A stretch of 64,000 nt of DNA from NCBI RefSeq assembly GCF_004364645.1, contig NZ_SOAW01000001.1:1116001-1180000 (forward strand). The letters are read 5' to 3'. Each line of letters begins with the position of its first letter. Positions within the stretch are counted from its first letter, which is position 1. Origin of the DNA: Naumannella halotolerans. Lineage in GTDB: Bacteria > Actinomycetota > Actinomycetes > Propionibacteriales > Propionibacteriaceae. Below are positions 41,796 to 49,487 of the stretch, in pieces. The notes beneath the pieces are model-generated. The model did no database searches. It was not told the DNA's origin and was given only the letters and a program-made list of their open reading frames with translations. A program made the translations under genes and the position numbers.

Positions 41796-41891
41796 GAACC
41801 GTCCTTTCCTGCCTCACGGGACAGGACTTAAAGGTTGGCTGTCGGCTCGACACTACAACACTCCACCGACCCCGCCGTCCACCCGACTCGG

Positions 41892-42596
41892 TCACGGACG
41901 AAGCTCTGCCAGGACGGCCGAGGCGGTCTCCCGGTCGGTCACGAGTTCATCGAAGTAGCCCGCCCTGGCCCCGGCGATGATGCTGCCGGCCTTGTCCTTG
42001 CCGGTGGCCGCTGCGATCACGGTCGGGACGGCGCGCAGCTGAGCCGGGCTGATCCGCACCATCCGGTCGCTGCCCTCGAACTCGATGCCGCGTCCGCGGC
42101 GGTCGTAGAAGTTCAGGCAGACATCACCGGCGGCCCGCCGGATGAACCGGCTGCCCAGCGGTACGGCGGTGGAGATCGAGTCGCGCTGCAGGGGTGGTGC
42201 GCCGACCCCGACCAGGGCCGCCTTGGCCACATCCCAGTGCCCGGTGACACCGCGGAAATCCGGGTCCTGGTCCAGGCTCGCCCGCATCGCCGGTGACGGC
42301 AGTGCGGGCGCCCAGAGGAACTGCGGTCGCCCACCGACCCGTTCGGCCACCTCGCGGACGATTTCGTTGGTCTGATGCCAGGCCTCGGGTTCGGAGGTGC
42401 CGCCGACCGTCGGGCAGATGAGGACGCCGGACAGCGAGGGCAGGGGTTGTCGGCTCAGCGCATGCAGGACCCGGCCGGAGGCGACGAGCAAGGTGTCCCC
42501 TGCCCCGAGACCGGCTGCCCGCAGCGCCTCGTCGAGTGCTCCATTGCCCCCCCAGCGCCCGGGATCTGACCGGACCGTTGCCGGAGTGTTGCACAT
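41892..42596 (-). CDS. SorC-family sugar-binding regulator, lacking the DNA-binding domain
   Basis: A 234-residue protein that aligns only to the effector-binding part of SorC/DeoR-type regulators: GDTLLVASGRVLHALSRQPL, then ICPTVGGTSEPEAW, AVPLGSRFIRRAAGDVCLNF with the GRGIEFEG segment, and AAATGKDKAGSIIAGARAGY. Full members have about 310 residues with an N-terminal HTH; about 80-100 residues are missing here. The ATG at 42594-42596 lies inside a perfect palindrome. No HTH is found in any minus-strand frame up to the MFS gene. It may be a degraded repressor or an effector-binding remnant. It is divergent from a polyol permease, consistent with a polyol phosphate ligand. Confidence 0.75.
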   Translation of the reverse strand: MCNTPATVRSDPGRWGGNGALDEALRAAGLGAGDTLLVASGRVLHALSRQPLPSLSGVLICPTVGGTSEPEAWHQTNEIVREVAERVGGRPQFLWAPALPSPAMRASLDQDPDFRGVTGHWDVAKAALVGVGAPPLQRDSISTAVPLGSRFIRRAAGDVCLNFYDRRGRGIEFEGSDRMVRISPAQLRAVPTVIAAATGKDKAGSIIAGARAGYFDELVTDRETASAVLAELRP

Positions 42597-42603
42597 ATGT
42601 GCA
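42590..42603. promoter_or_regulatory. Perfect 14-bp palindrome, probable operator of the polyol cluster
   Basis: TGCACATATGTGCA equals its reverse complement. It covers the apparent start codon of the SorC-type sensor and lies 150 bp upstream of the permease. A degenerate relative (GGCACAGGTGTTC) follows at about 42608-42620. Size and symmetry are as expected for a SorC/DeoR-type site. Confidence 0.55.
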
Positions 42604-42752
42604 GGTTGGCACAGGTGTTCTTGCATTCTGTCCGGACCTCTGGGCACGCTGTCCCTCGCCGACGGAGCCGGCGCGCGGAGACCTCGAGGAGACAACGGTG
42701 TCGAACCAGCGGCGACAGCCCTCTGCCGAGGTGTCCCCTGCTCCCCAATCCC

Positions 42753-44090
42753 ATGAACGGCGATCCTGTGACCACGAAGGCTGACGAGACCTTTCTCGAT
42801 CGGATCGGCATCCCCCACCCATTGCGCTGGGGTTTCCTTGGGGTGTTGATCTTCATGACCGGCAACGGCACCGAGAGCAACTTCATCACCCCGCACCTGA
42901 TGGAGGCCCTCGGCAGCACCGAGGCGACGATCGCCACGGTGATCAGCCTTTACAGCGCTGCGGTGCTGATCGCCAGCTACCTGTCCGGCGCCCTTTCCGA
43001 TCTGTGGGGCCCGCGTCGGGTGATGGTGCTCGGCGCGGTCATCTGGGTGGTCTTCGAAGTCGCCTTCCTGCTCGCGATCCCCACCGGCAGCCTGGCCCTG
43101 GTGACCATCACCTACTTCATCCGCGGTCTCGGCTACCCCCTGTTCGCCTTCGCCTTCCTCGTCTGGGGCAACCTGATCACCCCGACCAAGCGCAACGGCA
43201 CGGCGGTCGGCTGGTTCTACGTCATGTTCACCGGCGGTCTGCCGACCCTCGGCTCGGTCTTCGCGCTGATCATGATCCCCAGCTTCGGCGGTGGCCTCAG
43301 CGGTGAGACCGGGGCCATGTGGTCGTCGATCGCACTGGTGGTGATCGGGTTCTGTGTCGCCTGGTTCGGTGTCCGCGTGCCCCGCGGCCGTCACCGCATC
43401 GCACCGGTCGAGGAATCGACACCGGCGGTGCTGACCGCCGGACTGCGGCTGACCGCGACCAACCCGAAGACCTTGATGGGTTTCCTGATCCGCTTCATCA
43501 ACACCGCCCCGCAGTACGGCATGTTCATCATCCTGCCGGCGGTGATCTCCGACGAACTCGGTTGGGGACAGGCTCGATGGCTGACCATGACCGTCCTGGT
43601 CTATGCCACCAACATCGGCGTGAACGCCCTCTTCGGCTACATCGGTGACCGCTGGGGCTGGCAGCGCACCGTGCGCTGGTTCGGCATCTTCGGTTCGGCG
43701 GTGGGTCTGCTCGCCTGGTGGTACGTACCGCACTGGGTCCCGGCCGGGTCCACCTGGGGTTATGTCCTGGCGGTGGCCGCCGGCTGTGTCTTCGGCTGTC
43801 TGCTCGCCGGTTTCGTCCCGATGGGCGCGATCATGCCCGCCCTGGCACCCGACCACAAGGGTGCGGCGATGGCCATGTACACCACGGCCGCCGGTGGCTC
43901 GGCCTTCCTCGGCTCGGCCGTGGTCGCGGTGGTGCTGGCCATCGGTCTGGGCAATGTCGGAGTCGTCTGGGCCTTCATCGTGCTCTACGCCGCGGCCTTC
44001 GTCATGATCGGCTTCCTGAAAGTGCCCCAGCCACGGCTCGGTCGGCCCGGCGAGGCCGCCGAGGAACCGCACTGGCCGAGGGCGCGATGA
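42753..44090 (+). CDS. MFS transporter, polyol permease (CsbX/RbtT-like) family
   Basis: A 445-residue membrane protein with 12 predicted helices. The N-terminal IGIPHPLRWGFLGVLIFMTG and the ALSDLWGPRRVMVLG loop fit the polyol permease family that takes up ribitol or arabitol by proton symport. The central loop RVPRGRHRIAPVEES links the two six-helix bundles. The ATG at 42753 is used; a GTG five codons on is possible, and neither has a good ribosome binding site. It is followed by an SDR dehydrogenase 73 bp downstream; transporter plus dehydrogenase plus SorC sensor is a standard polyol utilisation set. The exact polyol is not predictable. Confidence 0.85.
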   Translation: MNGDPVTTKADETFLDRIGIPHPLRWGFLGVLIFMTGNGTESNFITPHLMEALGSTEATIATVISLYSAAVLIASYLSGALSDLWGPRRVMVLGAVIWVVFEVAFLLAIPTGSLALVTITYFIRGLGYPLFAFAFLVWGNLITPTKRNGTAVGWFYVMFTGGLPTLGSVFALIMIPSFGGGLSGETGAMWSSIALVVIGFCVAWFGVRVPRGRHRIAPVEESTPAVLTAGLRLTATNPKTLMGFLIRFINTAPQYGMFIILPAVISDELGWGQARWLTMTVLVYATNIGVNALFGYIGDRWGWQRTVRWFGIFGSAVGLLAWWYVPHWVPAGSTWGYVLAVAAGCVFGCLLAGFVPMGAIMPALAPDHKGAAMAMYTTAAGGSAFLGSAVVAVVLAIGLGNVGVVWAFIVLYAAAFVMIGFLKVPQPRLGRPGEAAEEPHWPRAR

Positions 44091-44163
44091 CCCGCCACGG
44101 ATCAGTCAGCCGAGCAAGGGAGTACATCATGGAGCGGGTCCACGCCTCAGCAGGGGTTGTGCC

Positions 44164-44862
44164 ATGTTCGATCTGAGCCAGAAGGTCGCCCTGGTCACCG
44201 GCGCCGGTTCCGGGATCGGGAAGCAGGTCTGCAGCAGCCTCGCCGAACGCGGCGCGGTGGTGGCCGGTGCCGATCTGCGCGGTGCCGAGCACACCCCCGA
44301 CGTGACCGATCCGGCAGCTGTCCACGAGGTGGTGGCCCGAGTGGTCGCAGAGCACGGACGACTGGACATCGTGGTGAACAGTGCCGGCGTTGCCCGGCTG
44401 GCCGATGCCGCCGAACTCGGCGAGGACGACTGGGACCTCACCTTGGACGTGAACCTGAAGGGCACCTTCTTCGTCTGTCAGGCCGCGGCACCGCAGATGA
44501 TCGAGCAGGGCGGGGGCCGGATCATCAACCTCGCCTCACAGGCGGCCTCGGTCGCACTGGCCGGGCACGCCGCCTACTGCGCCAGCAAGGCCGGGGTGAA
44601 CGGCCTCACCCGGGTACTCGCACTGGAGCGGGGCCCGTTCGGCATCTGCGTGAATGCGGTCTCCCCGACCGTGGTGCTGACCGACCTCGGTCGCAAGGCC
44701 TGGGACAACCCCGCCGGTGAGGCCCACCGCGCGGAAATCCCCAACGGCCGGTTCGCCGAACCCGAGGAGGTGGCAGCAGCCGTCTGCTACCTGGCCTCGG
44801 ACGAGGCGGCGATGGTCAACGGGTCTGAACTGCGGGTCGATGGCGGGTTCACCATCCGCTGA
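44164..44862 (+). CDS. SDR-family polyol dehydrogenase (GolD/D-threitol dehydrogenase-like)
   Basis: A 232-residue NAD(P)-dependent short-chain dehydrogenase. Cofactor motif GAGSGIGK at about 13-20, NSAG, the catalytic Ser in NLASQAAS and YCASK (Tyr-x3-Lys). The substrate region SPTVVLTDLGRKAW and the ending DGGFTIR resemble Listeria GolD and D-threitol dehydrogenases. ATG at 44164. Probably oxidises the polyol imported by the preceding permease to a ketose. Confidence 0.87.
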   Translation: MFDLSQKVALVTGAGSGIGKQVCSSLAERGAVVAGADLRGAEHTPDVTDPAAVHEVVARVVAEHGRLDIVVNSAGVARLADAAELGEDDWDLTLDVNLKGTFFVCQAAAPQMIEQGGGRIINLASQAASVALAGHAAYCASKAGVNGLTRVLALERGPFGICVNAVSPTVVLTDLGRKAWDNPAGEAHRAEIPNGRFAEPEEVAAAVCYLASDEAAMVNGSELRVDGGFTIR

Positions 44863-44902
44863 TCCCGCCCCGCAGCTTGTCCGCGACTGGCACCATCGAG
44901 CC

Positions 44903-46057
44903 ATGGCACTCTTGCGGGGAACCCGGCTGAGCGGACTCGGACAGCGACTCGGAGTGGTGCTCGCGGTCGGTGCCCTGGGCGCATGTTCAGCCGCCGGCGA
45001 ACCGGACACCGCCCCGACCCCACAGACCGACGACACGACGTCGGCCGCGCCGGCAACCAGCGCGGCGAGCCCTACTTCGGCCTCACCCTCGGCCGAGGCC
45101 GAACCTGACCCGCAGACACCGACCGACCTGACCACCGGTCTGACCTCCCCCTGGGGGATCACCGAGCGCGACGGTGTGCTGGTGATGACCGAACGCGACA
45201 ACGGCACCATCATCTCGATCGACGGGGAGTCGAAGACCGAACTGGCCACCGTCGACGACGTTGACACCTCCTCCTCGGAGGGAGGCCTGCTGGGGGTGGA
45301 GATCTCACCGGCGGCCGATGCCCTGTTCGTCTACTACACCGCGGGTTCGGACAACCGGGTCGCCAAATATCCGTACTCCGATGGCGAGATCACCGGGGAT
45401 CCGGAGGTGATCCTCGACCAGATCCCGGCCGGCAACACCCACAACGGCGGCCAGTTGCGCTTCGGACCGGACGGCTACCTGTACGTGTCGACCGGTGACG
45501 GCGGTGACACCTCCAATGCCCAGGACACCGAGAGCCTCGGCGGGAAGATCCTGCGGATCACCGCCGACGGGGACCCCGCGCCGGACAACCCGTTCGACAA
45601 CGAGGTCTACTCCTACGGCCACCGCAATGTGCAGGGACTGGCCTTCGACGACGATGGCCGCCTGTTCGCCAGCGAGTTCGGCCAGGACACCTACGACGAA
45701 CTGAACCTGATCACGGCCGGCGGCAACTACGGCTGGCCCGAGGTCGAGGGCGACGGTGACGACGACGGGGACTACATCGACCCGCTGGTCACCTGGAGCA
45801 CCGACGAGGCCTCACCGTCCGGTCTCGCCTACTCCCACGGCTCGCTGTGGATGGCCGGTCTCGGCGGCCAGCGGTTGTGGGAGATCCCGACCGATGGCGA
45901 GGAGGTGGAGGACCCGACCGCACACTTCACCGACGAGTACGGCCGGCTGCGCGCGGTGCTGGCCACCGAGGACGGGATCCTGCTCGGCACCTCCAACACC
46001 GACGGCCGTGGCGATCCGCGCAGTGGCGACGACCGGCTGATGGAAGTCGAGCTCTGA
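44903..46057 (+). CDS. PQQ-dependent sugar dehydrogenase-like lipoprotein (GSDH family)
   Basis: A 384-residue exported protein. The signal peptide ends in LGAC, giving a lipid anchor at about Cys27, followed by a Ser/Thr/Pro-rich linker. The beta-propeller has SPWGITERDGVLVMTERD, LLGVEISP, HNGGQLRFGPDGYLYVSTGD and YSYGHRNVQGLAFDD with the family His residues, as in soluble glucose/aldose dehydrogenases. The ATG at 44903 gives a proper signal peptide. It lies 40 bp after the SDR gene and could be co-transcribed, extending the polyol/sugar theme. Whether it binds PQQ is not known. Confidence 0.87.
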   Translation: MALLRGTRLSGLGQRLGVVLAVGALGACSAAGEPDTAPTPQTDDTTSAAPATSAASPTSASPSAEAEPDPQTPTDLTTGLTSPWGITERDGVLVMTERDNGTIISIDGESKTELATVDDVDTSSSEGGLLGVEISPAADALFVYYTAGSDNRVAKYPYSDGEITGDPEVILDQIPAGNTHNGGQLRFGPDGYLYVSTGDGGDTSNAQDTESLGGKILRITADGDPAPDNPFDNEVYSYGHRNVQGLAFDDDGRLFASEFGQDTYDELNLITAGGNYGWPEVEGDGDDDGDYIDPLVTWSTDEASPSGLAYSHGSLWMAGLGGQRLWEIPTDGEEVEDPTAHFTDEYGRLRAVLATEDGILLGTSNTDGRGDPRSGDDRLMEVEL

Positions 46058-46089
46058 GACCGGGGCGATCCGATCGGGAGCGGACGTGC

Positions 46090-46126
46090 CTCGGGGCGGG
46101 CAGGTACGACACCTGCCCGCCCCGAG
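46090..46126. terminator. Bidirectional hairpin terminator
   Basis: Perfect 16-bp inverted repeat CTCGGGGCGGGCAGGT with its complement and a 5-nt loop, placed between the convergent sugar-dehydrogenase gene and nusB. It starts 33 bp after the former's stop and ends 15 bp beyond the latter's stop. Confidence 0.85.
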
Positions 46127-46141
46127 TGCGCGGATCCCGTC

Positions 46142-46600
46142 TCAGTCCTCGGCGACCCGTCCCAGAAGTCCACTAAGGAAGGCCGGTGACTCATCGGTCG
46201 ACAGGTCGCCGGCCAGGGCGACCGCCTCGGCGATGGCCACATCAGGTGCCACCTCGGTCCAGTCGAGTTCATAGACCCCGAGGCGGGCGGCGATCCGGTC
46301 CACCCGGGGCATCCGCTCCAGCGTCCAGCCCGGGTTGATCGCCGCCCGCAACCGGTCGTCGATCGCCTCGGCGTGATCGGCGACCCCGCGTACCAACTCC
46401 CGGGTGAACTCGCGTACCGGCGGGTCACCGGCGGCGATCTGGGCGTTCAACAGCTGCTTCGCATCCGTTCCGCGGAGCTCGGCGGCGAAGAGGATGTCCA
46501 GCGCCGCCTTGCGGGCCTTCGACCTGGTCGACAGCTTGGTCCGGGGCGCATGCCCCTTGACCGGCTGGACCTCGACCGGGGTCTCGTTCTGCGCGGCCAC
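46142..46600 (-). CDS. nusB: Transcription antitermination factor NusB
   Basis: A 152-residue all-helical RNA-binding protein acting in rRNA transcription antitermination. The segments KARKAALDILFAAELRG, FTRELVRGVADHAEAID and RIAARLGVYELDWTEVAPDV match NusB. The GTG start (46598-46600) directly abuts the efp stop with no gap, so translation is probably coupled. The usual downstream pyrR is absent. Confidence 0.95.
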   Translation of the reverse strand: MAAQNETPVEVQPVKGHAPRTKLSTRSKARKAALDILFAAELRGTDAKQLLNAQIAAGDPPVREFTRELVRGVADHAEAIDDRLRAAINPGWTLERMPRVDRIAARLGVYELDWTEVAPDVAIAEAVALAGDLSTDESPAFLSGLLGRVAED

Positions 46601-47158
46601 TCAGACCCTGCTCAGGTAGTCACCGGTCCGGGTGTCGACCTTCACCCGCTCACCGGTGGTCAGGAACAACGGCACCTGGATGGTCTTGCCGGTCTGCAAG
46701 GTGGCCGGCTTCGTGCCACCGGTCGAGCGGTCGCCCTGCAGTCCCGGTTCGGTGTAGGTGATCTCCAGCTCCACCGAGGCCGGCAGTTCGATCGACAGCG
46801 GGTTCTCCTGGTGCAGCGCCACGGTCGCCATGGCCTCCTCCAGCAGGTAGTCCTTGGCATCACCGACGACGTCATAGGGAATCGTCAGCTGGTCGTAGGT
46901 GGAGGTGTCCATGAACACGAACCCCGCGCCGTCATCGTAGAGGTACTGCATCTCGCGGCGGTCGATGTTGGCGGTGTCGACCTTCGAATCGGAGTTGAAG
47001 GTCTTGTCCACGACCTTGCCGGACAGGACATTCTTCAACTTGGTCCGGACCACGGCGTTGCCCTTGCCGGGCTTGTGATGCTGGAACCACTGCACCTGCC
47101 AGAGCTGACCGTCCAGGTCCAGCACCATGCCATTCTTGATGTCGTTGGTGGATGCCAC
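46601..47158 (-). CDS. efp: Elongation factor P
   Basis: A 185-residue three-domain translation factor that relieves ribosome stalling at polyproline. The KOW-like domain I has the HHKPGKGNA loop containing the tip residue region, followed by [22 protein letters not shown] domains follow, ending [18 protein letters not shown] start at 47156-47158. The loop is of the actinobacterial type. It is usually preceded by aroB or pepQ; here 651 bp of repeats and an accessory segment intervene. Confidence 0.96.
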   Translation of the reverse strand: MASTNDIKNGMVLDLDGQLWQVQWFQHHKPGKGNAVVRTKLKNVLSGKVVDKTFNSDSKVDTANIDRREMQYLYDDGAGFVFMDTSTYDQLTIPYDVVGDAKDYLLEEAMATVALHQENPLSIELPASVELEITYTEPGLQGDRSTGGTKPATLQTGKTIQVPLFLTTGERVKVDTRTGDYLSRV

Positions 47159-47481
47159 CGCGTGTCCTTCCGTACCGTGCGCGCAAAGTCCGGGCCGGCG
47201 GCCCGAAGAGCTCGTGAACAGTGGACCATCTTAGCTGCTGCGCGCCGGTCCCCGCGCACGCGAGCCGGAGCGACGGCCCTGGGCACCCGAGCCAGAGCAC
47301 TCGAGCCAGGCGTCGATACCCCACACCCGTACCGCAGCCGGGACGCCGGCCCGCGGCACCGGCACCGGCACCGGGGCACCCCACAGGCCGGTGCCGTCAG
47401 AACTGCGCCTGGTCCGCTCTGGTCACCGAGACGCAGCGTTCGCTGCCGGAGACGTCGAGACACGTCGGCAAGGTACGTCTG

Positions 47482-47569
47482 CAAAACAAACGTCACACTC
47501 GATCAGGCCGATGCCGCTTCTCGACGGCGTGTCGTCCCGGATCCACGATCGGGTGTGACGTTTGTCTTG
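47482..47569. repeat. Palindromic dispersed repeat, copy 1
   Basis: An 88-bp element with 23-bp terminal inverted arms (47482-47504 and 47547-47569, 2 mismatches) built on ACAAACGTCACAC. The same arm sequence forms the second copy at 59543-59637. The interior is not conserved. The size and symmetry resemble a MITE or REP-type repeat; the hairpin could also terminate transcription. Confidence 0.85.
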
Positions 47570-47774
47570 TTGAGACCGCTCGCATCGGAAAGTGACCATC
47601 CCGCTGAGACCATTCCCGCGGGTCAGGACCACGCACAGCCACAGAAGGTGAGCCGGTCCTACCGAGACCGTGATCGCGCCCGCTCACCATCGGTGAATCT
47701 CACGGCGAAGCGCCACCTGCCATCCACCGGGCGGCAACCTCGAGCCCTTCGGCACCCCACCTCGTCCCCCACTC

Positions 47775-47803
47775 TCGACACAAGCACTATCGATACCCAT
47801 AAT
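47775..47803 (+). promoter_or_regulatory. Sigma-70-type promoter, leaderless
   Basis: A -35-like TCGACA (47775-47780) and a -10-like CATAAT (47798-47803) are separated by exactly 17 bp. The ATG of the following gene begins 7 bp after the -10 box, so transcription should start at or beside the start codon. There is no ribosome binding site, consistent with a leaderless mRNA. Confidence 0.65.
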
Positions 47804-47809
47804 TCTTGA

Positions 47810-48511
47810 ATGGCCCCCCAACCACGCCCTCGTCGCCGTTCCCGGGCGCGCATCGCCGCCGCCGCAGCAGCACTCGCCTTGTCGTCCGCCGCCGCGTGCG
47901 CACCGGACGCCGAGGAACCGGCTCCCCAGCCGCCCGCCTCGGTGCCGCCGACCACCGAAGCTCCACCGGTCACGACACCTGTCGAATCTTCTCCACCCGA
48001 AGAGACCGGACCCCCCAGTCCGGTCGTCGACCCGGACCCGGACCCGTCAGCAGTTCCGACCCTGGGCCCCGACGATGCGGGCCGCCCGCTGAGTCTGGTG
48101 GATCTCGCGAACGCCGCCGAACTGCAGGACGACGACTTCCGGGACGACACCTTCCAGGTCGGCGCCGAGTCCATCGCGGGAATCGGAGGCGAGGTACAAG
48201 CCTGCGGGGAGGACGATCCCGTGATCTTGGACCTGCGGACGTATCAGCGGTTCTCCAAGATCAACTTCGATCTCGGGATCGACGGCAGTCTGACCCCGAC
48301 CGATTCCACGACCCAGACCCTGGTCGCCCAGATCCTGGGCAACGGGGATGAGGTCCTGGCCACCGGTCGGGCCGAACTGGCAGCGCAGACCCAGGTCAGT
48401 GCCGACATCGGTGATGTCGTTGCGGTGAAGATCCGCCTGTATCTGGACGAGAGCACCTGCGAGTACGACAACTCGGTGGTCGGGGTCGTCTCCAACCTGG
48501 AGGTCTCGTAG
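47810..48511 (+). CDS. Exported protein with Pro-rich linker and NPCBM-like C-terminal domain
   Basis: A 233-residue protein. The N-terminus is Arg-rich then hydrophobic, ending in SSAAAC (about Cys30), a degenerate lipobox or signal-peptidase site. Residues about 32-90 are a Pro/Thr/Glu-rich linker. The C-terminal part (YQRFSKINFDLGIDGSLTPT, EVLATGRAELAAQTQVSADI, VVAVKIRLYLDE) resembles NPCBM-type carbohydrate-binding beta sandwiches, but this is weak. It has two Cys likely to pair. It is probably co-transcribed with the next gene. Function unknown. Confidence 0.65.
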   Translation: MAPQPRPRRRSRARIAAAAAALALSSAAACAPDAEEPAPQPPASVPPTTEAPPVTTPVESSPPEETGPPSPVVDPDPDPSAVPTLGPDDAGRPLSLVDLANAAELQDDDFRDDTFQVGAESIAGIGGEVQACGEDDPVILDLRTYQRFSKINFDLGIDGSLTPTDSTTQTLVAQILGNGDEVLATGRAELAAQTQVSADIGDVVAVKIRLYLDESTCEYDNSVVGVVSNLEVS

Positions 48512-48554
48512 GTGTTCACCTCCACACCAACCGCCTGTCGTCGCCGAGCCGGTC

Positions 48555-49388
48555 GTGAATGATCAACAGACCGGAGGATCACCCAGCGGTTCGTCCGGAA
48601 CTGGCGGGGGGCTCCGCAAGGTCCTGGACCATTGGCGGATCGCCCTGGTCACCATGGTGGTCACGGTCATCGGTGTAGTCGTCACGGCCGTCGGTGTCGC
48701 GTGGGCCATCGGGTCGGACATCTTCGGTCTGACTCGGGTTGACGGTGCACCGCCACAGGAGACGCCACCGATCGCATCCACGACGCCCGATCCCGGCCCG
48801 TCGCCGACACCAGGAAGTCAATCGGAGTGCTTCACGCAACCAGCGGCGCAGAACCCGGTCGCATGCTCTGAGGATCACAAGTACGAAGCCTTGAACGACC
48901 CCGGTCCTGACGGTTGCAGCATCGGATCGGCAACGGAGTTCCTGGGCGGTACGGCAGGCATCGACGTCCTGGTTCCCGAGGTGCAGGTGGAGACGATCGG
49001 TGAGACCTGCGTGCTCACGGTGCCGATGGAAGCGGTGGCCGGTACGGCCGCCGGGGTTCTCGACACCGACCAGGACGCTGCCTGGCGGGCCTGCACAAAC
49101 GCACACGCGGGAAAGCTGGTGGTCCCCTGTTCCGAACCTCATACCGGCGAGTTCGTCGGCTGGGATCTGAGTTCGGGATCCACCCCGCTGGAACGATGCA
49201 ACACGGCTGCGGCCACCTACCTCGGAGCCGACCCGGGACCGCTCGACGACAGGATCCGGGTCACCATCGAACCGGACGCCGACACGCCGACGCCCTGTCT
49301 GTTGTCCACGACGAGAACCAACTTGGGGATACCCGTCGTGCTGCGCAACCTGTCGGACTGGGGCTTCACCGTCACTTCGCTCGACTAG
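48555..49388 (+). CDS. Membrane-anchored protein with septum-formation-like domains
   Basis: A 277-residue protein with a short cytosolic N-terminus, one transmembrane helix (IALVTMVVTVIGVVVTAVGV, about 29-48), a Pro-rich linker and an extracytoplasmic Cys-rich part. Two related motifs, VACSEDHKYE and VPCSEPHTGEFVG, are typical of the septum-formation (DUF-type) repeat found in actinobacterial membrane proteins; further Cys residues probably form disulfides. The GTG start is at 48555. It lies 43 bp after the previous gene and is likely in the same unit. No function is assigned. Confidence 0.65.
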   Translation: MNDQQTGGSPSGSSGTGGGLRKVLDHWRIALVTMVVTVIGVVVTAVGVAWAIGSDIFGLTRVDGAPPQETPPIASTTPDPGPSPTPGSQSECFTQPAAQNPVACSEDHKYEALNDPGPDGCSIGSATEFLGGTAGIDVLVPEVQVETIGETCVLTVPMEAVAGTAAGVLDTDQDAAWRACTNAHAGKLVVPCSEPHTGEFVGWDLSSGSTPLERCNTAAATYLGADPGPLDDRIRVTIEPDADTPTPCLLSTTRTNLGIPVVLRNLSDWGFTVTSLD

Positions 49389-49434
49389 GAAGGCGACCGG
49401 GGCAATTCCGGTCCGAACCGCCGCCGGCAACTCA

Positions 49435-49462
49435 CGTTCGCGATGGACAGTGGTCGCGAACG
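49435..49462. terminator. Hairpin between convergent genes
   Basis: Inverted repeat CGTTCGCGA and TCGCGAACG with a 10-nt loop in the 99-bp gap between the septum-formation-like gene and the aldehyde dehydrogenase gene, which converge here. No T tract. Confidence 0.45.
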
Positions 49463-49487
49463 GGAGCCGGCCCCACGCAGCACAAGC

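Larger units (their letters stand above)
47159..47809. other. Repeat-containing intergenic region upstream of efp
   Basis: A 651-bp gap with no convincing gene. It holds a degenerate stretch related to the tandem array near 59.8 kb (CCAGAGCACT and AGGCGTCG at about 47290-47315), a GC-rich run of ACCGGC repeats near 47360-47390, a 88-bp palindromic element at 47482-47569, and a leaderless-type promoter at the right end. Short open frames here are artefacts of the palindrome. Confidence 0.7.
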
